Of a stretch of DNA of 49,677 nt, positions 31,702 through 40,300 are shown in pieces. The DNA lies in assembly GCA_026169045.1 (NCBI GenBank), contig JAPFDH010000012.1:1-49677 (forward strand), in the 5' to 3' direction. The notes under the pieces are model-generated. The model was not told where the DNA came from. It saw only the letters and a program-made list of their open reading frames with translations, and did no database searches. A program made the translations under genes and the position numbers. Numbering within the stretch: position 1 is the first letter of the stretch; each line of letters opens with the position of its first letter. The DNA is from Lachnospiraceae bacterium (GTDB taxonomy: Bacteria > Bacillota > Clostridia > Lachnospirales > Lachnospiraceae).

Positions 31702-31773
31702 AAAAAATCCCGCCATACAGAATCAGTACAATGGTAAATTCCAAAAGGATGTTCTGTATGACGGGAATTTTTT
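31702..31773. terminator. Bidirectional terminator
   Basis: A ~20-bp stem with one mismatch and one bulge joins AAAAAATCCCGCCATACAGAA (starting at 31702) to its counterpart ending at 31773, with A and T runs outside. It separates the repeat-tail gene and the MerR gene, which converge. Confidence 0.82.
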
Positions 31774-31792
31774 GATATAAATTTAATTGGAT

Positions 31793-32491
31793 TTAAATAT
31801 GTTTTCGGCGAAAAAGACCTTTTCGCTTTTTTTCTTTGGGAGCTTGTGTGGCTGCTGCTTCACTTCGGTCTTTTTGATATTGACGAATGGTTTCGTCGAG
31901 ATGTTTAAATCGTGTTTCTTCTGCTTCTTCTTTTAGGCGCATTAAATAGTCCAATTCTTTCAATACTTTATCACTGACCTGGCTGGATATGTAAGATCCT
32001 ACGTTTTGTCCAAGCGTCTCGGTATTGGCCCGTATTGCCTGGGCAACGATATCATTCATAATCAGCTGAAATTGTGCCATTTTTTCTTCCTGAGTTGCAG
32101 GAGGTGCGGAACGATTCAGAGAAATGACGTTTGAGGGTTCTTCTGATGAAGGCTGTTCCTCTTGAAATTCATGTTGCTGTAATTCATTTTCCTCATCTGC
32201 CATTGCGCGCCGGTTCATTTCTTCAGAAAGGACCGCTAACAGTCCAAATTCTTCTTCACCAATGTTTTTTAGTTTTGGTAGAAGCATTTTAATTGCTTTC
32301 AGTTGATAACCGTTTTCCTTTAGTTCCCTAATTTGTTTAAACATTCGTATATGTTCTTCTGTATAATAGCGATGCCCCATTTCATTTCTTGGAACTTCCA
32401 GCTGAAGTTCTTCTTCCCAATACCGAAGCACATGAGCTTCAACATTAACTTGTTTTGAAGCATCTGAGATCATATAACGTGTTTCACTCAT
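31793..32491 (-). CDS. MerR-family regulator with helical C-terminal domain
   Basis: This 232-residue protein has an N-terminal MerR winged helix (about 1-75: YMISDASKQVNVEAHVLRYW, HRYYTEEHIRMF). Then comes an acidic linker and a long charged helix predicted as coiled coil (about 185-220), ending in a basic KEKKRKGLFRRKHI tail. There are no metal-ligand cysteines, so it is not a metal sensor of the classic type. I place the start at ATG 32491, preceded by GAAAGGGGA; the longer frame to 32605 covers a likely promoter (TATAAT at 32561-32566 on the minus strand). The target genes are unknown. Confidence 0.78.
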   Translation of the reverse strand: MSETRYMISDASKQVNVEAHVLRYWEEELQLEVPRNEMGHRYYTEEHIRMFKQIRELKENGYQLKAIKMLLPKLKNIGEEEFGLLAVLSEEMNRRAMADEENELQQHEFQEEQPSSEEPSNVISLNRSAPPATQEEKMAQFQLIMNDIVAQAIRANTETLGQNVGSYISSQVSDKVLKELDYLMRLKEEAEETRFKHLDETIRQYQKDRSEAAATQAPKEKKRKGLFRRKHI

Positions 32492-32695
32492 ACGTGTAGT
32501 TTCCCCTTTCTCTATGTCTGGCATTAAAAATGGCATAGTTGTAAATACCCGGCTATATTTATTATAACAGAACTTGTCCTGTATGCACGGGGAAACCATC
32601 GACAAATAAGGTGCATCAGAAAGGGAGTAAAAGTTGAAAAAATGTAAATTTTGTCATTTCCGTTATAGTTTCCTGATGGATTGGCGATAATAGAA

Positions 32696-32727
32696 AGAAA
32701 AAGTCTCCCGGCAGACACCAGGAGACT
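32696..32727 (-). terminator. Terminator of the hemolysin III-like gene
   Basis: On the minus strand AGTCTCC (32721-32727) pairs with GGAGACT (32702-32708) around a 12-nt loop, followed by TTTTTC. Confidence 0.7.
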
Positions 32728-32759
32728 GATATACGAACGTTTTGTTTTGACGAAACGCT

Positions 32760-33473
32760 TTAGAGGAAGATTAGTGGCATAGATGTGAGATATTGATACA
32801 TCATAACATAATGACAAAAACTTCCTGCCATGACAAATAAATGAAAGATTTCATGACTTCCAAAGGCTTGGTGTCTGGAATTGAACAGTGGAAGTTTAAG
32901 AGCATAAATAATGCCTCCAACGGTATAAAAAATGCCTCCGGCTAAGAGCCAGAAGAAAGCAGCGCGGGGAAGATTCGTCCAAAGCTGTCCGAGAGCAAAA
33001 ATACAAAGCCATCCCATAGCGATATATAATACAGAGGAAATCCATCTTGGACAAAATACCCAAAATGCCTTCAGGAGAATTCCACATAAGGCCATACTCC
33101 ATACACCGACACAAAGGAGGATTCCTGTTGATGGCTTCAGGGCAATTAAGCATACGGGCGTATACGTACCGGCGATTAAGATGGAAATCATCATATGATC
33201 TATTTTTTTAAGGATGCGATTCGTCTTTGGAGAAATATCGAATGTGTGATAACAGGTGCTGGCAGCATAAAGAAGAATCATACTGCAAATAAAGAACAGC
33301 ATGGAAATCCAGTAAACAGGTTCAGGATTTTTTCCGGCTTTTAAGAGGAGCGGAACAGCTCCGGCTATGGAAAGGAGCATTGCTATAAAATGTGTGATTG
33401 CACTTCCGGGATCTTTGATGGGAAGAGAATTCCATGATTTGTGAACAGTTTTAGAAATAGAAGTCGAAGTCAT
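32760..33473 (-). CDS. Hemolysin III / TrhA (PAQR-type) membrane protein
   Basis: This 237-residue, seven-segment membrane protein has the three family motifs: ASTCYHTFD, the KKIDHMMISILIAGTYTP block, and HEIFHLFVMAGSFCHY. The Ser, Asp and His residues correspond to the metal site of PAQR proteins. The family was named for a Bacillus hemolysin; in bacteria it is linked to membrane-lipid homeostasis rather than proven lysis. AAGGAGG precedes the ATG by 8 bases. A minus-strand TATAAT lies at 33538-33543. Confidence 0.9.
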   Translation of the reverse strand: MTSTSISKTVHKSWNSLPIKDPGSAITHFIAMLLSIAGAVPLLLKAGKNPEPVYWISMLFFICSMILLYAASTCYHTFDISPKTNRILKKIDHMMISILIAGTYTPVCLIALKPSTGILLCVGVWSMALCGILLKAFWVFCPRWISSVLYIAMGWLCIFALGQLWTNLPRAAFFWLLAGGIFYTVGGIIYALKLPLFNSRHQAFGSHEIFHLFVMAGSFCHYVMMYQYLTSMPLIFL

Positions 33474-33619
33474 AATTTGCCCTCCTTAACAAATGTGATA
33501 AAATATTGAAATATAAACCATAATATGCATATTTAATATTATATCAAATAGTATTAAAAACTATGTGTTAAAATGATAATAACGCATTAGGAAATAAATG
33601 TCAAGCAAAGCAAAAAAAG

Positions 33620-33661
33620 ATGCGAAAAAAGATTGACAGTAAAGTCTCACTTTTTTCGCAT
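33620..33661 (-). terminator. Hairpin terminator downstream of ridA
   Basis: A perfect 12-bp inverted repeat (33620-33631 with 33650-33661). Read on the minus strand it is followed by CTTTTTTTGC, so it should end the ridA transcript. Confidence 0.7.
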
Positions 33662-33665
33662 TATA

Positions 33666-33723
33666 TTTGTGGGCAGACAACAAGCTGTGATTGGATACTT
33701 GCATACACACAGTGCACCTGTCC
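33666..33723. repeat. Dispersed intergenic repeat, family B, copy 2
   Basis: This is the partner of 150-207: 58 nt, ungapped, roughly two thirds identical. It lies between the ridA stop and its terminator hairpin, 37 bp past the stop. Confidence 0.45.
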
Positions 33724-33760
33724 ATCGTTATGGCAAAATAGTATTGGAATGATCCATTTG

Positions 33761-34135
33761 TTATTCTGTTACTGCAATTACTTCGACTTCACAGAGTACA
33801 TTTTTGGGAAGAGTTTTTACAGCAACACAGGAACGTGCAGGTTTTCCTGTAAAATATTTTGCATAGACTTCGTTAAAAGCGGCAAAATCATTCATATCAG
33901 CCAGAAAACAGGTGGTTTTTACAACATGAGTGAAATCGGTTCCCGCTTCTTCTAAAATAGAAGAAAGGTTTTTCATAACCTGTTCAGCCTGTTCGGTAAT
34001 AGTAGTTCCAACGACATTGCCTGTTTCTGGGCATAAGGGTACCTGACCGGAAGTAAATAACATATTGCCGGTCATAATGGCCTGAGAATATGGTCCAATG
34101 GCAGCTGGTGCCTGATTTGTATGGATTGTTTTCAT
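33761..34135 (-). CDS. ridA: RidA family enamine/imine deaminase
   Basis: This 124-residue protein is a standard RidA: APAAIGPYSQAIMTGNMLFTSGQ near the start, then the active-site region GKPARSCVAVKTLPKNVLCEVEVIAV with the conserved Arg. RidA trimers hydrolyse reactive 2-aminoacrylate made by PLP enzymes. AAGGAG lies 9 bases before ATG 34135. A longer frame begins at 34207, but that TTG is the -35 box of a good promoter, so the extension is not coding. The gene has its own promoter and terminator. Confidence 0.94.
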   Translation of the reverse strand: MKTIHTNQAPAAIGPYSQAIMTGNMLFTSGQVPLCPETGNVVGTTITEQAEQVMKNLSSILEEAGTDFTHVVKTTCFLADMNDFAAFNEVYAKYFTGKPARSCVAVKTLPKNVLCEVEVIAVTE

Positions 34136-34178
34136 GATGAAAGACTCCTTTCTAGAGTAAAATATTTTACATGAGGTT

Positions 34179-34207
34179 ATTGTAATCCAAAAAAAAAGAT
34201 ATTGCAA
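34179..34207 (-). promoter_or_regulatory. Sigma-A promoter of ridA
   Basis: On the minus strand TTGCAA (34202-34207), a 17-bp spacer and TACAAT (34179-34184) lie about 45 bp before the ridA ATG. Confidence 0.65.
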
Positions 34208-34216
34208 GGTTTGCTG

Positions 34217-34504
34217 TTAAACAGTATGTAGGATATAGATTAACACAGCAAACAGCAGGATATGCAAGAAAAAAAGGATAGGTACACCGACGGAAAAGGA
34301 AAGATGGCGGGTTTTGTGGTGAAAAAGATACATACCGAGAAAGGAACCCAGACTACCGCCTAATATTGTAACAAGAAAAAGAGTTTTTTCCGGGATTCGG
34401 TACGCATGTCTCACAGCCTTATTCTTATCAATTCCAAAAAGTGAAAAGGATAAAATATTAAAGAAAAGTAAGTATATGCCCAAAATATTTAGAAAGTGTT
34501 CCAT
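34217..34504 (-). CDS. DUF1294 small membrane protein
   Basis: This 95-residue protein fits DUF1294: a hydrophobic start with FSLFGIDKNKAVRHAYRIPE, then TLFLVTILGGSLGSFLGMYLFHHKTRH, and a final membrane segment (about 72-93). About three membrane segments are predicted. The function of the family is unknown. AAAGGAGG precedes the ATG, and a good promoter lies upstream. Its stop is 10 bp before the ridA -35 box, so the two are probably separate transcripts with possible read-through. Confidence 0.85.
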   Translation of the reverse strand: MEHFLNILGIYLLFFNILSFSLFGIDKNKAVRHAYRIPEKTLFLVTILGGSLGSFLGMYLFHHKTRHLSFSVGVPILFFLHILLFAVLIYILHTV

Positions 34505-34533
34505 AGAAAACCTCCTTTTGTATAAGTATATTT

Positions 34534-34562
34534 ATTATAATAATAAAAGAGGGGAAAAGCAA
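34534..34562 (-). promoter_or_regulatory. Sigma-A promoter of the DUF1294 gene
   Basis: On the minus strand TTGCTT (34557-34562), a 17-bp spacer and TATAAT (34534-34539) lie about 30 bp before the ATG at 34504. Confidence 0.65.
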
Positions 34563-34662
34563 GGATTCCATGTGTCACGGCAAAATTGGAGAATGCGAAG
34601 AAGTACTTTTTGTTTTAGAGAAATAATCCGTGAATAGAAAATGAATGAAATATAAGATATGC

Positions 34663-34690
34663 TTGTAAAGAAAAGGGGAAATAGTATAAT
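34663..34690 (+). promoter_or_regulatory. Candidate promoter of the 34725 gene
   Basis: TTGTAA (34663-34668), a 16-bp spacer and TATAAT (34685-34690) overlap the upstream extension of the reading frame, which argues that the real start lies downstream. Confidence 0.5.
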
Positions 34691-34724
34691 ATTCTCAGAA
34701 AATCAGGGAGAGAATGGTAATTAT

Positions 34725-35099
34725 ATGTTGGAGGAAGTAGAGCAAATTCAAAAGAAAGGGTATCCTGGCGCAAACGTATGGAACATACAGAAACAAAAAT
34801 TCTGTAAAAATCCGGATCTTATTATTGCAAATCTGGTGGCGGAAAAGATAGGGCTGCAAAATCTGATAAAAATAGTAAAAGGAAGCAGAGCAAAATACAT
34901 ATCGGTTCTTATCTGGGATAAACGAAATAAGAAATGTTTATCGGTATTTATGGGTGAAAAGGGAGTTTATCATAGTGTTACAGAAGAAGAGGTGATCAGC
35001 GCTTTTCAGGAAAACTGGCTGGATCTTATTTACATGAAAGATGGGATTGAGGTGGAAGGCGTGTTTTTTATACGACTGGATTTCCGGGTTTTACGGTGA
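34725..35099 (+). CDS. Unknown cytoplasmic protein
   Basis: This 124-residue protein is of no family I recognise. It is soluble and basic in the middle (KIVKGSRAKYISVLIWDKRNKK is partly hydrophobic beta), with an acidic stretch TEEEVISAF and an end FFIRLDFRVLR. I place the start at ATG 34725; the frame is open back to 34659, but that part covers a promoter. The ribosome site is weak (AGGGAG about 14 bases upstream). It lies between divergent DUF1294 and the amidase gene, with no clear partner. Confidence 0.55.
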   Translation: MLEEVEQIQKKGYPGANVWNIQKQKFCKNPDLIIANLVAEKIGLQNLIKIVKGSRAKYISVLIWDKRNKKCLSVFMGEKGVYHSVTEEEVISAFQENWLDLIYMKDGIEVEGVFFIRLDFRVLR

Positions 35100-35147
35100 G
35101 TGCAAATTGAAAATTTTCATTTCATATTTAGATGAGTAAATCCTCCC

Positions 35148-35176
35148 TTGCTTTTTATCGTAATTAATAATATAAT
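35148..35176 (+). promoter_or_regulatory. Sigma-A promoter of the amidase gene
   Basis: TTGCTT (35148-35153), a 17-bp spacer and TATAAT (35171-35176) give a leader of about 90 nt. Confidence 0.65.
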
Positions 35177-35273
35177 AGCCATAGCAACAAGTAGTCCTTT
35201 AATCTCATATAAGAAAGTTATACGCTTTGCTTACTGAGTAAAATTATTTGAAAAGAGTGAGGAGGCGCGGGCA

Positions 35274-36350
35274 ATGATGAAAAGAGCAGCCGTTTTGTTA
35301 CTGTGTTTTTGTATGTTTTTTGTTTTGAGTGCATGTGGAAACAATAATTTGTATCAAGCTCCTACAAAGGAGGCAACTCAGGCAGAAGTTTCAGATAGTA
35401 ATGCAGCAGGGGATGGAGAGAGTGCACCAGAAGCAGAAGAATCCAGTGCCGGGGAACCGGCGGCAGAGGAACCATCCTATGATGTGCAGGATGTGGAACC
35501 CCATACGATGTATGTAATCGCCGAAAGCAAATTAAATGTTCGTAAGGGACCATCTACAGATGCGGAAAGTGTTAATGCATTAAATCGAGGGGATACAGTT
35601 ACTGTGACAGGAGTTTCCGGTGATTGGTCCAAAATTGAAATGGATGGTCAATCCTATTATGTAAAAACAGAATTTCTGAGTGAATCTCAACCGACAGCGC
35701 AAGCGTCGGTTGATTCTGTCTCTAATGGTCATATTGTTTGTATTGATCCCGGACATCAGCAGAGCGGCATAGCAGAGCAAGAGCCCAATGGACCTGGGTC
35801 ATCTGTTATGAAGGCGAAACTGGCTACAGGAACAACAGGGGTTGCGACAGGAAAGAATGAAAGTGAATTGACACTGGAAGTCTCCTTAAAGCTTCGAGAT
35901 GAACTGCAGGCAAGGGGGTATCAGGTGGTGATGATACGGGAGACACAGGATTGCCCGTCCAGTAATGCAGAGCGTGCTGTGACTGCCAATGAAAGCGGGG
36001 CGGAAATTTTTGTAAGAATCCATGCCAATGGTTCGGATGATCCAAATGTCAATGGAGCGGTATGCTTTGCACCGTCCACATCCAATCCCTATGTGGGGGC
36101 GATTGCGGAACAGTGTCAAAATTTATCCCGTTTGGTGGTAAATGGATTATGCGAGGCAACAGGAGCTAAAAATTTGGATATTCAATTGACGGATGATATG
36201 ACAGGAATTAATTGGTGTCAGATTCCTGTAACGATTGTGGAGATGGGATTTATGACGAATCCTACGGAAGATCAAAATATGTCAGATCCTACCTATCAGC
36301 AGAAGATGGTAGAAGGGATTGCAAATGGAATTGATGGGTATTTTAATTAA
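35274..36350 (+). CDS. N-acetylmuramoyl-L-alanine amidase lipoprotein with SH3 domain
   Basis: This 358-residue lipoprotein has lipobox LSAC21, an acidic low-complexity linker (about 30-72), a bacterial SH3 domain (about 77-139, ESKLNVRKGPSTDAESV and SYYVKTEFL) and a C-terminal Amidase_3 zinc domain (about 152-358). The zinc and catalytic positions are visible in IDPGHQQ, the Glu-rich NESELTLEVSLKL, RIHANGSD and VEMGFMTNPTED. It should cleave the bond between muramic acid and the stem peptide while tethered to the membrane. GAGGAGG precedes the ATG; a second ATG at 35277 is possible. Confidence 0.93.
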   Translation: MMKRAAVLLLCFCMFFVLSACGNNNLYQAPTKEATQAEVSDSNAAGDGESAPEAEESSAGEPAAEEPSYDVQDVEPHTMYVIAESKLNVRKGPSTDAESVNALNRGDTVTVTGVSGDWSKIEMDGQSYYVKTEFLSESQPTAQASVDSVSNGHIVCIDPGHQQSGIAEQEPNGPGSSVMKAKLATGTTGVATGKNESELTLEVSLKLRDELQARGYQVVMIRETQDCPSSNAERAVTANESGAEIFVRIHANGSDDPNVNGAVCFAPSTSNPYVGAIAEQCQNLSRLVVNGLCEATGAKNLDIQLTDDMTGINWCQIPVTIVEMGFMTNPTEDQNMSDPTYQQKMVEGIANGIDGYFN

Positions 36351-36374
36351 GAAAATTATAAATAATATGACAGG

Positions 36375-36408
36375 AGAGTCGTGGAAGCGTATTCCATGGC
36401 TCTTTTTA
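36375..36408 (+). terminator. Terminator of the amidase gene
   Basis: AGAGTCGTGGAA (36375-36386) pairs with TTCCATGGCTCT (36392-36403) with two G-U pairs, followed by TTTTT. Confidence 0.8.
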
Positions 36409-36562
36409 GTAGTAAAGATTAGTCAATAAAGTAAAAAGAATCTTATGTTTTAAATGAAAAAATAACGATAAAATAGGAATATACAAAACGGGAAGATGCA
36501 TCTCCTATTAAAATTGATATAGTAATTGGTTACGTAAAAATAAAAGGAAAATGGAGGTAGCT

Positions 36563-38221
36563 ATGAGAAAATCTAACAGAAGAAAATGGATGGTTTTGAC
36601 ATTGGCAGGTGCCATGGTGTTGGCAGCTGCAGGATGTGGCAGTACAAATAGTGAATCGGATACACAGAAAACAGAAAATGTAGAGAACAGTGAAATTGTA
36701 AAACCGGAAAGTGAGGAAGATAAATTAAAACATTATGATGAAACAATTACGCTGACATATGCAAAATCCGAGGTGGTAACGGATTATCCATCGGGACAGG
36801 ATGCACAAAACAATGCGCTTTATGACATGTGGGAAGAACTGATGGGAATACATGTAGAAAATCAAATTACAGCTTCTTTGGATAATTTTAATGAAAAGAT
36901 GAACTTGGCAATTACAACAGGAGAAATTCCGGATTTTGCGGTGGTCGATGCTTCAACGATGCAGTCATTGATGGAAAATGAATTAGTACAGGATATGTCA
37001 GAATATTATGACGTTTGGGGAACAGATAAACTAAAAGAAAATCTTGGGGATAAGGAAGATGAGATTTGGTCTGCATGTACAAAAGATGGAAAAGCATATG
37101 GAATTCCGGTGATCAACACGGTAGGAGACCAGTTGTGGGAATTATGGATTCGAAAAGACTGGTTGGATGCGCTGGGCTTGGAAGAACCAAAAACTATAGA
37201 AGAATTTTGGGATATGTGTGAGGCGTTTACGACACAGGATCCTGATGGAAACGGAGAACAGGATACGTATGCTCTGTATATGGATAAGGATTTGCTTGGA
37301 GTCGATGCGTTGTTGGCTGCTTACGGTGCCTATACACAAGATGATTATTACGTAAAACAGGAAGATGGCAGTTATATTGCCGGATGTACAGATACGAAAG
37401 CGGCGGAAGGGTTGAAAGAACTGGCTTATTTGTATGAAATAGGCGGAATTGATCCGGAATTTGCTGTAAAAGATAATACAACAGCGGAAAGTTTGATTGC
37501 CGAGGGTAAAGTCGGTGTATATGTGGGACATTTCTTTAGTGCTGGTACACTAAAAAATTGTTACGAAAATGTGGAAGGTTCTGATTGGGTAGCGGTACCG
37601 ATGCCGGGAGTAGAAGAAGGAACATATGAAAGCGGTGTACTTGCAAATGTATATGGATATATGTACTGCAGCAGCACATGTGAACATCCGGAAGCAATTA
37701 TTACCATGTTAAATTGGGTTTGTGAAGGATATGCAGATCCTACACCAGGAAATGCATTTTATGAAAAATATAACGAATTGGCAAAAGATGCAGAGTTGAG
37801 TGCCGCAGGACTAAATAATTTAATGCCATTTCAGATGGCATCCAATATTAATTGGGGTGAAGTGTTTGAAGAGGCTATAGCCAATGGAGATGAACATGTG
37901 GATGGAAAAGATGCGGATTATCAAAATGTAATTAGTACGGAGTTGGATGACGGTACATCGTGGACATGGAAAAAAATCTATTTGGAAGGCTATCAGGCTT
38001 TGGATTTCGAAAATATCCGTTACAGTGATTATATGGGAGCGCCTACAGAGACAGCTACGAAAAAACAAGCTATTTTAGATGATGAAAAATTGAAGATGTA
38101 CATTGCTATGATTATGGGAGAGACAAGTGTGGATCAATTCAGTGAGTTTGTATCGCAATATGATAAATTGGGTGGATCAGAAATCTGCAATGAAATAAAA
38201 GAGTATATGGAAGCTCGCTGA
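36563..38221 (+). CDS. Sugar ABC transporter substrate-binding lipoprotein (LipO-like)
   Basis: This 552-residue extracellular binding protein has lipobox AAAGC25, a short polar linker and a family 1 solute-binding fold of the larger Firmicutes LipO type (LYDMWEELMGIHVENQI, then IRKDWLDALGLEEPKTIEEF and DPDGNGEQDTYAL). It should bind an oligosaccharide and pass it to the two permeases that follow. ATG 36563 is chosen over ATG 36551 because GGAGG lies between them. No ATPase is encoded in the operon, so it probably uses a shared MsmX-type ATPase, as related systems do. Confidence 0.88.
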   Translation: MRKSNRRKWMVLTLAGAMVLAAAGCGSTNSESDTQKTENVENSEIVKPESEEDKLKHYDETITLTYAKSEVVTDYPSGQDAQNNALYDMWEELMGIHVENQITASLDNFNEKMNLAITTGEIPDFAVVDASTMQSLMENELVQDMSEYYDVWGTDKLKENLGDKEDEIWSACTKDGKAYGIPVINTVGDQLWELWIRKDWLDALGLEEPKTIEEFWDMCEAFTTQDPDGNGEQDTYALYMDKDLLGVDALLAAYGAYTQDDYYVKQEDGSYIAGCTDTKAAEGLKELAYLYEIGGIDPEFAVKDNTTAESLIAEGKVGVYVGHFFSAGTLKNCYENVEGSDWVAVPMPGVEEGTYESGVLANVYGYMYCSSTCEHPEAIITMLNWVCEGYADPTPGNAFYEKYNELAKDAELSAAGLNNLMPFQMASNINWGEVFEEAIANGDEHVDGKDADYQNVISTELDDGTSWTWKKIYLEGYQALDFENIRYSDYMGAPTETATKKQAILDDEKLKMYIAMIMGETSVDQFSEFVSQYDKLGGSEICNEIKEYMEAR

Positions 38222-38244
38222 GATAAAATGAGTGATTGAGTCGG

Positions 38245-38296
38245 AGAAAACGGGGGCCGCAAACAGCAATGCTGTGGAATGCAGCACCCGTTTTCT
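38245..38296 (+). terminator. Attenuating hairpin between binding protein and permease
   Basis: AGAAAACGGG (38245-38254) pairs with CCCGTTTTCT (38287-38296), with an inner CAGC...GCTG stem. A weak T-rich tail follows. It probably lowers permease expression relative to the binding protein. Confidence 0.65.
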
Positions 38297-38325
38297 GGTT
38301 TGATTGTGGAAAAGAGAGGAAAACT

Positions 38326-39255
38326 ATGAAAAGAAGGAAACAGGGAACGATGTATATGGCCATAAAAAAAGATTGGAGCAGAAACTGGCAACTGCATGCT
38401 TTGATTTGGCCGGGATTAGTTTTACTGATACTGTTCAAATTTATTCCTATGGGCGGCATTGTTATGGCGTTTAAAGATTATGTGCCAAAGAAAGGGATTA
38501 TAGGATCTGAATGGGTGGGAATGGAAAATTTTTCATATATGTTTTCTCTTCCTAATACTTATCAGGTATTATGGAATACTTTGCGAATTGCCATTGAAAA
38601 AATTATTGTTAATTTTCCAATCCCTATTTTGGTTGCGCTGATGCTGAATGAGATTCAAAATATACGATTGAAAAAAACAGTGCAGACAGTTATTTATCTG
38701 CCGTATTTTATTTCTTGGGTAATCATTGCCGGAATTGTTCAGGATCTTTTTGTGGAAGATGGTTTGGTAAACCAAATGATCACTGGATTGGGCTTATCAC
38801 CTGTCTTTTTCATGGGAGAGGGAAAGGCTTTTGAGGGAATGCTCATTGGCACGGACGTCTGGAAAAATTTTGGATATGGTACTGTTGTATATTTGGCAGC
38901 CATTACAGGTGTGGATGAAGCATTATTTGAAGCAGCAAAAATTGATGGAGCCAGCCGCATCAAACAAATCTGGTATATCACCATTCCTTCTATTGCGCCG
39001 ATTGTGATGCTTATGCTAATTTTGAGTCTCGGAAATGTTATGAATGCAGGATTTGAACAGATATTTAATTTATATAATCCTTTGGTTTATGATTCTGCGG
39101 ATATTATTGATACGTTTGTATATCGTATTTCTCTGGTAGAGGCTAATTATAGTCTTGGAACAGCTGTGGGATTGTTAAAGTCTGTGGCAAGTTTCATTTT
39201 AATTGTATCCAGTTATGGCATTGCAAATAAATATACAGATTATACCGTGTTCTAG
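38326..39255 (+). CDS. Sugar ABC transporter permease (LplB/UgpA type)
   Basis: This 309-residue permease has six predicted membrane segments. It contains WNTLRIAIEKIIVNFPIPI, the coupling loop EAAKIDGASRIKQIWYITIP and the end YGIANKYTDYTVF typical of the LplB group. ATG 38326 follows AGAGAGG; the longer frame to 38236 runs through the attenuating hairpin and is not coding. It is the first permease of a heterodimer with the next gene, 16 bp further on. Confidence 0.9.
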   Translation: MKRRKQGTMYMAIKKDWSRNWQLHALIWPGLVLLILFKFIPMGGIVMAFKDYVPKKGIIGSEWVGMENFSYMFSLPNTYQVLWNTLRIAIEKIIVNFPIPILVALMLNEIQNIRLKKTVQTVIYLPYFISWVIIAGIVQDLFVEDGLVNQMITGLGLSPVFFMGEGKAFEGMLIGTDVWKNFGYGTVVYLAAITGVDEALFEAAKIDGASRIKQIWYITIPSIAPIVMLMLILSLGNVMNAGFEQIFNLYNPLVYDSADIIDTFVYRISLVEANYSLGTAVGLLKSVASFILIVSSYGIANKYTDYTVF

Positions 39256-39271
39256 AAAGGAGAAGACGATA

Positions 39272-40174
39272 ATGGTAAAACAAAAAACAGCGTATAAAAT
39301 AAAAAACAGATCGGTATCTTCACGTATTTTGACAGGGCTGAATAGTGTGGTGCTTTTGTTTGCGACATTGTTGTGTTTGTTTCCCATATTGAATATATTT
39401 GCCACGTCCTTAAGCAGTCAGGCTGCGGTTAGTGCAAATCGTGTCACTTTTTTTCCGGTGGAATTTACGCTTGCATCCTATCAAACAGTACTGCACCGCG
39501 CAGCATTTTGGAGTGCAGCATGGATTTCAGTCAAACGGGTTATTGTGGGAATCATAATCAATGTGGTCATTACTGTAATGATGGCATATCCGCTTTCCCG
39601 GTCGGTCAATGAATTTCCCATGCGTCGTGTATATGTGGGAATTCTGATGGTAGCTATGGTTTTTGATGGAGGTCTGGTGCCAAATTATCTTTTGGTTCAC
39701 AGTCTTCATATTTTTGATACCATTTGGGCTTTGGTGCTTCCTTGCTCTGTTAAAATCTTCTATGTTATCCTTATGATGAATTTTATTAAACAACTTCCGG
39801 GTACTATGCTGGAGGCGGCAAAAGTCGATGGCGCCGATCACATAACAGTATTGACGCGCATTGTGCTACCCGTATCCAAACCGGTTTTGGCAACAGTAAC
39901 TTTATTTTGCTTTATCGATCATTGGAATGCATGGTTTGACGGGAAAATTTATAATAATAATTCGGCAAATTATCCTTTACAGACGTATTTGCAGGCAATG
40001 CTTTCCAATGCAGATAATACACTTGTTTCAGATTCTATACAGAACATGCTGACAAATACACAGACTTTGGAGGCGGCACAGATGTTTTTAACACTACTTC
40101 CGCTTTTGGTGATCTATCCTTTTTTGCAGAAGTATTTTGTAAAAGGTATTACAGTTGGTGCAGTAAAAGGATGA
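39272..40174 (+). CDS. Sugar ABC transporter permease (LplC/YtcP type)
   Basis: This 300-residue permease begins with a basic stretch, then LLFATLLCLFPILNIFATSLSS. It has the coupling loop EAAKVDGADHITVLTRIVLP, then FIDHWNAWFDGKIYN and the end FLQKYFVKGITVGAVKG, diagnostic of the LplC/YtcP branch. AAAGGAG precedes ATG 39272; the frame extends back to 39203 inside the previous gene but without a ribosome site. A strong terminator follows. Confidence 0.9.
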   Translation: MVKQKTAYKIKNRSVSSRILTGLNSVVLLFATLLCLFPILNIFATSLSSQAAVSANRVTFFPVEFTLASYQTVLHRAAFWSAAWISVKRVIVGIIINVVITVMMAYPLSRSVNEFPMRRVYVGILMVAMVFDGGLVPNYLLVHSLHIFDTIWALVLPCSVKIFYVILMMNFIKQLPGTMLEAAKVDGADHITVLTRIVLPVSKPVLATVTLFCFIDHWNAWFDGKIYNNNSANYPLQTYLQAMLSNADNTLVSDSIQNMLTNTQTLEAAQMFLTLLPLLVIYPFLQKYFVKGITVGAVKG

Positions 40175-40194
40175 GGATGATATACTATATAGAT

Positions 40195-40235
40195 ACAAGG
40201 AATCAAACAATTTGAAAAGGTGTTTGATTCCTTGT
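40195..40235 (+). terminator. Terminator of the sugar transporter operon
   Basis: A perfect 15-bp stem (40195-40209 with 40221-40235) with an 11-nt loop lies 20 bp after the permease stop. The T run is short (GTGTCAAAA), so some read-through into the kinase gene is possible. Confidence 0.75.
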
Positions 40236-40300
40236 GTCAAAATGATAAACAGAAATGTGAACGGATGCTATAAGAAGATAGGAAAGAAAGGGAGAAAGCC

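Noticed and set aside
31388-31744. Minus-strand Gly/Val/Ser-rich reading frame
   Set aside because: It is the mirror of the in-frame tandem repeat; it has no ribosome site, and the plus-strand gene explains the region.
34136-34207. 24-residue N-terminal extension of RidA
   Set aside because: The upstream TTG is the -35 box of a 17-bp-spaced promoter, and AAGGAG lies just before ATG 34135.
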